From NCBI RefSeq assembly GCF_002994615.1, contig NZ_PVNK01000119.1, positions 1 through 64,000 of the forward strand: a DNA stretch of 64,000 nt. The letters run 5' to 3'. The translations under genes and the position numbers were made by a program. The stretch is from Enhygromyxa salina. Its GTDB lineage: Bacteria > Myxococcota_A > Polyangia > Nannocystales > Nannocystaceae. A model generated the notes under the pieces. That model made no database searches, was not told where the DNA came from, and saw only the letters and a program-made list of their open reading frames with translations. Every line of letters begins with the position of its first letter. Within the stretch, counting starts at the first letter, position 1. Positions 1 through 7,334 of the stretch are shown in pieces.

Positions 1-1
1 C

Positions 2-136
2 GGGGAGACCGGCGGCGACACGAGCCCCGCCGATGACGACGGCGCGAAGGGGTGCGCGATCGAGGCGCCCGGTCACGGTGGGCTGGTCGGGTTGTTGCTG
101 TTTGGCTTGCTCGGGCTTCGGCGTCGCCGGTTTTAG
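2..136 (+). CDS. C-terminal end of a MYXO-CTERM surface protein (partial)
   Basis: This frame is open from the window edge and encodes the last 44 residues of a protein that starts outside. The tail has a Gly/Asp/Thr-rich linker, then Gly-Cys at about residues 17-18, a hydrophobic segment (LVGLLLFGLLGL) and the closing cluster RRRRF. That Gly-Cys, helix, Arg-cluster order is the MYXO-CTERM sorting signal of myxobacteria, in which the Cys is thought to be processed and anchored at the cell surface. The function of the missing part cannot be told. The tail resembles that of the beta-helix protein at 7335-8897, so a similar exported protein is likely. Confidence 0.8.
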   Translation, partial: GETGGDTSPADDDGAKGCAIEAPGHGGLVGLLLFGLLGLRRRRF

Positions 137-349
137 GCGCAGCTCCGCGAGCCCGGCCAGCATCGAAGGTGGCGGCGACCAAGATCGACGCTGGAATCGC
201 AGCGCTGCCGTTGGCGCGAGCGAAGCTTCGACGTGCTCGGCGAGGCACAAATTTTCGGCCGGGCGACCCGAGGGCTCGCGCTCGTTCTCCGATCTTGGCG
301 CGGAGTAGGTTCGGATCGTCGCCACGCAGGCCCGAAACATTCTCAAACC

Positions 350-1195
350 ATCATGGGTGCTGCTCGTCGAGCGCTCTGTTTCGCTCCGCCCGACTTCGAC
401 CACTGGAGCTCCATGGCAAAATTTCGGGCAAACCATCATGAGCGCTGGTCGTCGAGCTTGCGAGTTGGGTCGAGGGCAGTCTGGATCGTGGACGCGCAGG
501 CCCCTTCGCGGGGGCGAGGGAACTCGAGCGCTGGTCGAGCAGCGCTCGAGTTGGGTCGGACGGAACTTGGAGCCTCGACGAGCAGACCCCTTCGTAAGCA
601 CGAGGGAACTCGAGCGCTGGTCGAGCAGCGCTCGAGTTGGGTCGAGGGGAAGTTGGAGGCTCGAGGCGCAGACCCCTTCGTAAGGGCGAGGGAAGTCGAG
701 CGCTGGTCGAGCAGCGCTCGAGTTGGGTCGGACGGAACTTGGAGCCTCGACGAGCAGCCAGCTGCGCGAGGGCGAGGGAACCTGATCGCTGGCCGAGCAG
801 CGCTCGAGTTGGGTCGGACGGAACTTGGACGCTGAAATCGCGCATATTGCGCAGCCCCAGGGTAACTCGATCGCTGGTCGAGCAGCGCTCGGGTTGGTCT
901 GGCGGAAATTGGACGCTGCGAACGCGTGCAGGGCGCAACCCCAGGGCAAGCCGAGCCGCTGCTCGTCGAGCCCTCGGGTTACTCCGAGCGAACCGCGAGG
1001 CTTGAAACGCGTGCAGAGCGCCGCCTCGCGCGGGCCGAAGGGCTGGTCGTCGAGCCCCTGGCTTGGTTTGGCCGAGGTTGAGGGCCTGAAACGCATGTGG
1101 CGCGCAGGTCCGAGGCAACCAGGGCGTTGCTCGTCGAGCGCTCGAGTTGGCTGGCACCAACTCGAGCGCTGCTCGACCAGCATTCGAGTTGGCCT
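350..1195. repeat. Tandem array of about ten 84-86-bp units with internal hairpins
   Basis: Units recur with a period of 86 bp. The same landmark sits near 358, 443, 529, 615, 701, 787 and 872, with more degenerate units up to about 1195. The best units hold a palindrome with arms CTCGAGCGCTG and CAGCGCTCGAG around the 6-nt loop GTCGAG (523-550 and 609-636 perfect, 695-722 one arm base off). The last one (1157-1192) has 15-bp arms with two mismatches around CTCGAC. Units are followed by GTTGGGTCGGACGGAACTTGG-like spacers. The period is not a multiple of three and no frame stays gene-like, so the array is probably non-coding. It lies just downstream of the reverse-transcriptase operon, in the direction of its transcription. 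The flanks (137-349 and 1196-1400) hold no gene that I can see. Confidence 0.85.
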
Positions 1196-1399
1196 GAACG
1201 GCCGTAGAACGCTGTTTGGCTCTGGAGCGCGGGTGCTCGGCAGTCGACGGGGACCGCGTGTCCGGCGGCGACATCAGCCGGGGGCGACCTCGGTCGCGGG
1301 TTCGCCCGCGACGCCGGAGCGCGTAGGCGCGGTCCCGGCCACGGAGTTCACGTGCTCGATCTGAGCTGCGCGCGTTTGATCGAGCGCCCGATCAGTTGC

Positions 1400-1455
1400 C
1401 CTCGACGGAAATTCCGGCGTGAGACGACACGATGCGTTGCACCCCGGGCTGCTAG
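1400..1455 (+). repeat. Half copy of a dispersed palindromic element
   Basis: This stretch matches the right half of the element at 16084-16249. Both run from GAAATTCCGGCG through CGACACGATGC to TTGCACC and end in GGGCTGCTAG. The last 17 bases (1439-1455) are the exact reverse complement of 7306-7322 and 16084-16100. The CTAG end supplies the TAG stop codon of the reverse-transcriptase gene on the other strand. No left half is visible here, so this is a truncated or solo copy. Confidence 0.7.
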
Positions 1456-3596
1456 CCCTGATCGGTGGGGCCGCGTTCAGAGACCGTTCGGTCCTCGAAG
1501 AGTGCAGGGCCCCGTGTCTCCCACGCTGCTCGGAGGAGGGCATGGGCCTCGAAGCGCGTCAGTTGTTCGTCCAGCCACGCGCGGGTCGCTCCAGCCCGAC
1601 CGGCACAGAGCCACAGCGCGCGGTGGGAAAGCCAGTCGCTCGAGCGGGCAGCTAGCTCCTGAAATTCGGAGAGCGGAAGCTCTGCCGCGAGCATGTGGGC
1701 GAGTGTCGGGGTCATGGCGGGCTGCTCGCTCAATGCCCTGGCGAGCAGCTCGCGTAGGCGCGGGACCGTTTGCATTGGCGCGGCTGGCCAGGCCCCGAGG
1801 AGCTTAGCTTGCGCCCAGGTCTGACCGACCCACGGGCCCTCTAGTACCTCCGACAGCTCGCTCTCGAGGTTTTCGCGAAAGCGCTCGTCGTATCGCGCGA
1901 GCCTGGCGATGTGTTCGGCGGCGTGCGGCATCCACCGCGCGGCCTTCACCCATCCGGGCCGGTCCAGCAGTTCGGGGTGACGCTTGAGCCGGGTCACGAG
2001 GAAATTCACGTCTCGCACCCTCGCCGCCCAGGGAGCCGCGAGGACCTCTGTGCAGAGCTGGGTGAAGGTGGCGGCTTCACTTTCGGTGAGCTCCCGCAGT
2101 TCTTTCAGCTCGTCCGATGCAGCCCCGAGGCGCAGGTCTGTGAATACAGGAGTCCCTGGGCCGCCGATGTGGGTCTTCGCCGCTGAGAGCCGCAAGCCGA
2201 GTTCGCCAAGGGCGTCTTCGAGCGCGCGCAGGCCCTCGAGGATCGTCTCGAGCTCCGGCCCGTACAGGGCGTAGTCGTCCACCCAGCGCGCCCACTGGAG
2301 GTTGGGAATTGCGTCAAGCGTCTTGTCCGCTGTGATTAGTAAAGCGTTGGCCAACACGAAGGAGGGCAGGCACCGCTGCGGGAGCGCGCCTCGACTGCTG
2401 CGGCCACGCCACCCACGCAGCAGCGAGAGCAGCCGAGAGTTACCCGCGTAGCCGTCTGTGCTGGCGAGCAGTTCGTCGATCTGCTCGAGGCTCACGGAGG
2501 CGAAGAACGAGGCGATGTCGGTGCGGCAGGAGTAGCCCTCCGTGCCCCAGCCCTCTTGTCGGGTTCGCCAGGCGCGCGATGCGCTCACCTTGTCGACGTA
2601 CTGCCGAGGCCCACGTAGGCGCGAGTCCATGTGGTAGCCAAAGACATGTGTGGACAGCCGCGCGTGCAGGGTCTTCGCACGCGCGTCCACGAGCACCTGG
2701 TAGGTGAGGCGATCCAGGGGATGCAGGACCACCGCAGGGCGGCGCCCGACGAGCCCCTTGGGGACATTGAGGGGGATCGCAGGGGCAACCCGGCTGTCAC
2801 GTAGGTGCTGGTCGAGTAGTGCGGGATCGGACTCGAGTACCGCGAGCTCTTTCCAGGACCAGGGGTCGGGGAGGGGGTCTCGGCGGGCGTCGTGTCGCAG
2901 GTGGCGGAGCGATTGATCGACCTGTGTCTTCGACACCGCCTCGGCGTCCTCCGCTCGCCAGCGCATCGCATGCTGGACGTCAATCCAGGTCAATGGGATG
3001 CCGCGTTCGTTGAGCCGGCGGAACACCTCCTCGACCTGGGCCTTGTCGCCACGGACGATGGTGAGCGGCAGCCTGTAGTCTCGCAGCCCCCTGGCGACTC
3101 GGTTGGCGGCATCGATGCGTGCGCGTCGGCGCGGCTCCGGGAGCCGGCGTAGGTGCTCGAGTAGCTCCGCCGTGTCGAGGATGAGGTGCAGCGGGAGCAG
3201 CGACTGGTCCCTCGGCCTCGCCTTGACGAAGTGCTCGGCATCCAGGTCGAAGGCGACGTCGAAGGGGGGCCGGGGATTGGCTGTGAGCGCGCCCGTAATT
3301 GAGCGCAGGCGCTGCTGCCCGTCGACCACGTACCAGGCATCGGAGCGCGCAGGCTGCTCGGAGCGCGCCGCGTCGAGCCGCTCCATTGCGCGCTCCGTGG
3401 ATCGCTCCCAGAAGATCAGGCTGCCGATCGGGTAGCCCTTGAACATGCTGTCGAGCAAGGCGATCACGTCCTCTCGTTGCCAGACGAACATGCGCTGGAA
3501 GGAGGGCGTACGCAGACGACCCGTGCGCAGTTCGTGGAGCAGGTCCTCGACCAGCACCGTGCGCACTTCGGGGGGCAGGCGAGAGCTCAGAGCCAT
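1452..3596 (-). CDS. DUF262-reverse transcriptase fusion protein
   Basis: The 714-aa protein has a DUF262 (GmrSD/ParB-like) N-terminus: FQRMFVW at about 33-39, GYPIGSLIFWE at 54-64, the signature VVDGQQRL at 90-97 and RRLNERGIPL at 193-202. A reverse-transcriptase palm follows: motif A with Asp360 (RTDIASFF), motif B LPQRCLPS at 405-412, and motif C WVDD at 438-441. All three catalytic aspartates are therefore present. Residues 500-714 look helical and I cannot assign them. DUF262 domains bind or hydrolyse NTPs in GmrSD-type restriction, and RTs of this general kind occur in Abi/DRT defence. The ATG overlaps the stop of the TOPRIM-like gene by 10 bp, so the three genes are probably co-translated. 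No intron maturase, HNH or retron landmarks were recognised. The domain calls are firm; the defence role is inferred. Confidence 0.88.
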   Translation of the reverse strand: MALSSRLPPEVRTVLVEDLLHELRTGRLRTPSFQRMFVWQREDVIALLDSMFKGYPIGSLIFWERSTERAMERLDAARSEQPARSDAWYVVDGQQRLRSITGALTANPRPPFDVAFDLDAEHFVKARPRDQSLLPLHLILDTAELLEHLRRLPEPRRRARIDAANRVARGLRDYRLPLTIVRGDKAQVEEVFRRLNERGIPLTWIDVQHAMRWRAEDAEAVSKTQVDQSLRHLRHDARRDPLPDPWSWKELAVLESDPALLDQHLRDSRVAPAIPLNVPKGLVGRRPAVVLHPLDRLTYQVLVDARAKTLHARLSTHVFGYHMDSRLRGPRQYVDKVSASRAWRTRQEGWGTEGYSCRTDIASFFASVSLEQIDELLASTDGYAGNSRLLSLLRGWRGRSSRGALPQRCLPSFVLANALLITADKTLDAIPNLQWARWVDDYALYGPELETILEGLRALEDALGELGLRLSAAKTHIGGPGTPVFTDLRLGAASDELKELRELTESEAATFTQLCTEVLAAPWAARVRDVNFLVTRLKRHPELLDRPGWVKAARWMPHAAEHIARLARYDERFRENLESELSEVLEGPWVGQTWAQAKLLGAWPAAPMQTVPRLRELLARALSEQPAMTPTLAHMLAAELPLSEFQELAARSSDWLSHRALWLCAGRAGATRAWLDEQLTRFEAHALLRAAWETRGPALFEDRTVSERGPTDQG

Positions 3597-4549
3597 CGTT
3601 CCAGCTCGTCGAGAAGGTCTGTGAGGTGGTCGAGGGCTTCGACGTCGAGCTCGGCCTTACCGTCGCTTAGTTCAGACAGTAGCCCACGCAGCCACCGCTT
3701 GCACCGTGTGGAGCCCCAGCGGTGGATGGTCGACTCGGGCTCTTGCTCGGCGAAGAAGGTGTCCAAAGGAGTGACCCAGCGTGCTTCGGCGGGTTGACGT
3801 TCAAGCGCCCGCGCGCCGCGTATGAGCTGCCTCGAGGCGCGCCCCTGGAGCGTCGCGGACTCGTGGATGGAGGAGAGCGGGAGATGGTTCTCGGCCTCGC
3901 GGCGCCGGAGCACGTGGCAGGGGATCCCCTCATTTTTGCACAGAACCCGGATTTCCTCGGCCTTCTTGGAGATGGGTCCCTCCCAGGTGTCTCGATCCGA
4001 ATCGATCAAGACGAAGAGCCTCTCCAGGGGGTGCGAGCGGCACAGCCGCGGGGGGATCTCGCCGGTTCCGCCTCGTCCGTTCACCCGGAGCCACTCCTTT
4101 GCTCGACTCATCGCTGCGAGCACGACCTCTCGGTCCAGGCCCCGGGCCCCGGCGACCACCAGCTCCCCGTCGATGTCGTTCTCGGTGATCAGGAGCAGCG
4201 GCTCGTGGAGCCAGTCTTGCGCGCGCTCTGGCGGCACAGTGAACACGCAGTGCTCGCTCGGACCGGGGGCGAGCGCGACCTCTGCGTGGGGGAAGAGCGG
4301 TCGCGCTCCGGGCGGAACAGTCCGATCGTGGGAGTCGCGCTCGGCGAGCGCGCGATCCAGCGCCTCTTCGAGCCGTCGCCGGAAGCCCCCTCGAGTTCCC
4401 TCGATGAGCAGCGCTCGTACGCGTTCAACGAGGGCGTCCGCGATCGCTAGCACATGGCGTCCATTCCCGGTGGCCTGGAGCAGCGCGACGACAAGCTCGC
4501 TGGCATCCTCTCGCGCGAGCACGCCCGGATCGTCGAGGTGGACCCTCAA
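3587..4549 (-). CDS. TOPRIM/DUF4435-like putative nuclease
   Basis: This 320-aa protein is the middle gene of the operon. Its second half has a TOPRIM-like pattern: LLLITENDIDGE with Glu123, then LFVLIDSDRD with Asp183, Asp185 and Asp187, then REAENHLP with Glu-Asn at 220-221. The last resembles the E-N motif of DUF4435 proteins such as the PARIS toxin partner. Such domains coordinate metal and often cleave nucleic acid. I place the start at a TTG whose TGA overlap with the upstream ATPase stop (TTGA) and AAAGGGGAAGG Shine-Dalgarno make coupling likely; a longer frame to 4630 would run inside the ATPase gene. Residues 1-115 are not recognised. The assignment is by motif only. Confidence 0.7.
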   Translation of the reverse strand: MRVHLDDPGVLAREDASELVVALLQATGNGRHVLAIADALVERVRALLIEGTRGGFRRRLEEALDRALAERDSHDRTVPPGARPLFPHAEVALAPGPSEHCVFTVPPERAQDWLHEPLLLITENDIDGELVVAGARGLDREVVLAAMSRAKEWLRVNGRGGTGEIPPRLCRSHPLERLFVLIDSDRDTWEGPISKKAEEIRVLCKNEGIPCHVLRRREAENHLPLSSIHESATLQGRASRQLIRGARALERQPAEARWVTPLDTFFAEQEPESTIHRWGSTRCKRWLRGLLSELSDGKAELDVEALDHLTDLLDELERWL

Positions 4550-5667
4550 GCGACGCCTTCCCCTTTGTTGAGCGCGCGGCGGATTCGCCGGAACTCCGCG
4601 GTGGGCTCGGCGAACACACCTCGGGGCCACCAGTCGGGGGTGCCAGCCTCGTCAAGCCAGATGCGTCGCAGCGTGCTGCCCCTTTGCCCGGGCTCGACGA
4701 AGTACACTGCCACGTCATCTTTCGAAGCCTGGCCCTCCGCGACCAGCGCGCGCGCGCGCAGCAGCAGGGCGTCGGAGTGCGACTCGACCAGCAGGGGGGG
4801 ACTCTCAGCGAGGAGCGCTCGGCTCAGCAAGAGCTCGCCGATGTCGCCGTGCAAGCCCGGGTGCAGGTGCAACTCGGGGTGCTCGATGATCAGCAGCGGA
4901 GCCGGCTGTTCACCAGGATCGACGAAGAGCGCTGCGAGCACCGGCAGCAGCTGCCGGAACCCGGAGCCGACCTGAGATGGGTGCAGCTCTGCCGTGGTGT
5001 TGCGCGGGCGGACGAAGCACTCGAGCTGGCCGTTGGCGAGGCGCACCTCCAGGTCGAGTCCCATGTGCCGCCCGAGCCAAGTCGTGAGGGCGTCGAGGCC
5101 CTCGCGCCCCCGCGGGGTGCGTTGGGCGTGGTGCAGCCAAGCCAGCGAGCCCGAGCCCTCAGGCTCGAGACGATCGGGCGGCGCGTCGTCAGCCTGGCCC
5201 GCGTGGATCGTGCGCTCGTCTGAGAGCCAGGCGATGCGCTCCCCGAGCTCACACAGCGCCTCGTGGCGGCAAATCGCGTCGCGGACCTCGGCCCATGCGG
5301 GACCGTCGAAGGCCTCATCGCCAACGCTGGCTTCCACGATCTGCTGGGCGCCGTCCTCGGCCTCGAAGGCCGCAAGCCGCACCGAGCACTCCCCGACGCG
5401 CACACCGACCACCAGCCCTGTGAGGCGCTGGTCGAAGGCGCAGTCCCGGAGCGAGCGACCGAAGGGCCGCCCGCGCGGGCTGAGGTCGAAAGGGCGGCGC
5501 GCTCGGGTCGAAAAGCCGCTCGTCGCAAACACGGGGGCGCGCACCAGGGCACTCTTCCCCGCGTTGTTGCGGCCGAGGACGATTGTGAGTGGAGCGAGAT
5601 CCAGCTCCACTGGTGCGTCGAAGGCCTTGTAGCTCTCGAGGCTGAACTGCGTGATCGACCCGGGCAC
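4546..5667 (-). CDS. AAA/ABC-type ATPase with DUF3696-like C-terminus
   Basis: This is the first gene of the operon (373 aa, GTG start). Walker A is GRNNAGKS at 32-39, an ABC-like signature VGSG lies near 228, Walker B is LLIIEHPELHLHP at about 258-270 and the switch histidine is in LLVESHSD at about 293-299. The end (DDVAVYFVEPG, then PDWWPRGVFAE) fits the DUF3696 tail of OLD/AAA_15-like ATPases. These SMC-like ATPases act as sensors or gates for a partner nuclease in OLD, Gabija and PARIS systems. Here the likely partner is the TOPRIM-like protein encoded next, with which it overlaps by 4 bp. No convincing sigma-70 promoter was seen upstream. Confidence 0.88.
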   Translation of the reverse strand: MPGSITQFSLESYKAFDAPVELDLAPLTIVLGRNNAGKSALVRAPVFATSGFSTRARRPFDLSPRGRPFGRSLRDCAFDQRLTGLVVGVRVGECSVRLAAFEAEDGAQQIVEASVGDEAFDGPAWAEVRDAICRHEALCELGERIAWLSDERTIHAGQADDAPPDRLEPEGSGSLAWLHHAQRTPRGREGLDALTTWLGRHMGLDLEVRLANGQLECFVRPRNTTAELHPSQVGSGFRQLLPVLAALFVDPGEQPAPLLIIEHPELHLHPGLHGDIGELLLSRALLAESPPLLVESHSDALLLRARALVAEGQASKDDVAVYFVEPGQRGSTLRRIWLDEAGTPDWWPRGVFAEPTAEFRRIRRALNKGEGVA

Positions 5668-5715
5668 GGCGCCCAGTCTAGATCGGGAGCGTCAGGAACA
5701 CGACTGGTCGGGTTG

Positions 5716-5991
5716 TCAGCGGGAAGGTTGCTGAGAGCGCGCTGGAGTTGACCTGCCTGGCGTGGTCAGCCACCACCGGAGATCTCGCTGAGCCTCCCGC
5801 AGCACACCCCGCCCCATGCAGAGTTTGCGCAGCGTGTCGAGCGTGGGGGAGAGCGAGCCCTGCTCCAGTTGGCGGATCGTGATCTGCTCGCGGGGCGCCG
5901 TCGGATCGCACAGGGTGTACCCGTTCTCGGTCAGCCCGGGGACGGTCTGGTTGGTGGCCAGCTCTCCTCGAGCAGGACAGCCGTGCTGTTG
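5716..5991 (-). pseudogene. Remnant of an XRE-family HTH regulator
   Basis: The frame between stops at 5992-5994 and 5716-5718 contains REQITIRQLEQGSLSPTLDT and then LRKL, the recognition helix and following segment of XRE/Cro-type helix-turn-helix proteins. It has no ATG, and the first helices are missing or lie in another frame (a stop precedes the segment). It sits immediately upstream of the ATPase-TOPRIM-RT operon on the same strand, where a regulator would be expected. I read it as a decayed regulator; a short active peptide with an unusual start is possible. The rest of 5668-6077 holds nothing recognisable. Confidence 0.45.
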
Positions 5992-6077
5992 TCAGTCCAC
6001 AACGGCACAATTGTTCGCGCTCACGCAAGTCCACGACCTGCACAGGTCCGATGGTCCGAGCCTGTATGGTGTCGGCA

Positions 6078-7292
6078 ATGGCTCAGCATCCCCGGCGGCG
6101 GTTCTTGTCCATGTGCGTCGGCGGCACGACGACCTTGCTGTTCGGGTGCGCCGACGCGCCGGGAGCCGACGAGGGCGAGGGCACGGGCGACGGAGCTCCC
6201 ACGACCGGCGGCGGCGACGAGTGCCCCGATCCCTTCGCCGACGGCGTGATGCTCGGAGTCCTCGACGGCTTCGTCGGCGAGGCCCAGGCCGCGGTCGGGG
6301 AGTTTCAGGGCCAGGGCCTCGACGGCCGCCTCGCCCTCGATCTCGGGACCCTCGAGGCCGACGGCCTGATCATCGACAACGCCGACTTCTTCATCCGCAC
6401 GGCGCTGCCCGATCAGCTCGACCTCGAGCAGCCGTGGACGATCAACATCTCGGGCCTCGTCGACGCGCCGCTCGAGCTGAGCCTCGCCGAGCTCGCGGCC
6501 ATGGTCCAGACCTCGCGGGTCGTGCTGCTCGAGTGCTCGGGCAACGGCAGCAACCGCGCGTTCGGGCTGATCTCGGCGGCCGAGTGGTCGGGGGTGCTGG
6601 TGGCCGACATCCTCGAATTGGTCTCGATCCAGGCCGAGGCGACCGCGGTGCTGATCGCGGGCTTCGACGAGCACTCGCAGCCCTCGAGCCAGTCGACGCC
6701 GGGGTGCAGCTGGGTGTTTCGCTTCGACGAGCTCGCCGCGGCTGGGGCGATGCTCGTGACTCACATGAACGGCGAGCCGCTGCCGCCGGATCACGGCCAG
6801 CCCCTGCGCCTGATCATCCCGGGCTGGTACGGCTGCTGCAACGTCAAGTGGGTCGACTCGATCCGCCTGGTCGACGACAGCGAGCCGGCGACCTCGCAGA
6901 TGCTGGAGTTCGCAACCCGGACCCACCAGACCGCGGCCCACGCCCTCGCGGCCGACTACAGCGCCGCGATCATGCAGCAGGCGGCGATGCCCGTGCGCGT
7001 GGAGCAGTGGGAGGTCGGGGGCCAGATCCTCTACAAGATCGTCGGCATCATGTGGGGCGGGACCGAGCTGACCGACGCGCTGGCGATCCGCTTTGACGGC
7101 GACGAGCCGATCCCCGTCGAGGTCTGCGCGCCGCACGTGACCAACGACACCTGGACGCTGTGGTCCTACGCGTGGCAGCCCGAGGCGCCCGGCGAGTACG
7201 AGATCACCATGGCGATCGACGATCCCGCGATCCCCACCAATCGGCTCGACTCGGGCTTCTATGCCCGGCGGGTGCGGATCGAGGAGATCTGA
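6078..7292 (+). CDS. Sulfite-oxidase-family molybdopterin lipoprotein
   Basis: The start chosen gives MAQHPRRRFLSMCVGG and then LLFGC, a twin-arginine motif joined to a lipobox, so the protein should fold with its cofactor and be anchored after Tat export (an ATG at 6051 is also possible). The body matches the oxidoreductase molybdopterin-binding fold: VVLLECSGNG holds the Cys expected to ligate molybdenum, and PPDHGQPLRLIIPGWYG then VKWVDSI are typical of sulfite oxidase/YedY relatives. The C-terminal third fits the Mo-co dimerisation domain (WTLWSYAWQP). A Gly/Thr-rich linker follows the lipid anchor. The substrate is unknown; no cytochrome partner is adjacent. Confidence 0.82.
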   Translation: MAQHPRRRFLSMCVGGTTTLLFGCADAPGADEGEGTGDGAPTTGGGDECPDPFADGVMLGVLDGFVGEAQAAVGEFQGQGLDGRLALDLGTLEADGLIIDNADFFIRTALPDQLDLEQPWTINISGLVDAPLELSLAELAAMVQTSRVVLLECSGNGSNRAFGLISAAEWSGVLVADILELVSIQAEATAVLIAGFDEHSQPSSQSTPGCSWVFRFDELAAAGAMLVTHMNGEPLPPDHGQPLRLIIPGWYGCCNVKWVDSIRLVDDSEPATSQMLEFATRTHQTAAHALAADYSAAIMQQAAMPVRVEQWEVGGQILYKIVGIMWGGTELTDALAIRFDGDEPIPVEVCAPHVTNDTWTLWSYAWQPEAPGEYEITMAIDDPAIPTNRLDSGFYARRVRIEEI

Positions 7293-7305
7293 GGGCGACC
7301 GCCTG

Positions 7306-7322
7306 CTAGCAGCCCGGGGTGC
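7306..7322 (+). repeat. 17-bp copy of the dispersed CTAGCAGCCC element end
   Basis: CTAGCAGCCCGGGGTGC here is identical to the left end of the element at 16084 and to the reverse complement of 1439-1455. It lies in the short gap before the beta-helix gene. Nothing else of the element is visible here, so it may be a scar or a shared regulatory motif. Confidence 0.5.
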
Positions 7323-7334
7323 TACAGTCCGCGG

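Noticed and set aside
350-1195. CRISPR array
   Set aside because: The whole 86-bp unit repeats and diverges gradually; there are no unique spacers between identical repeats and no cas genes.
351-1274. 307-aa minus-strand frame across the hairpin array
   Set aside because: The repeat period (86) is not a multiple of three, so the frame shows no periodic protein repeat; it is Arg/Ala/Pro-rich with no domain.
1452-3596. Group II intron maturase, retron RT or diversity-generating retroelement
   Set aside because: No maturase or HNH domain and no intron ends were recognised; no typical msr-msd or template/variable repeat pair was found. The DUF262 fusion does not fit these classes.
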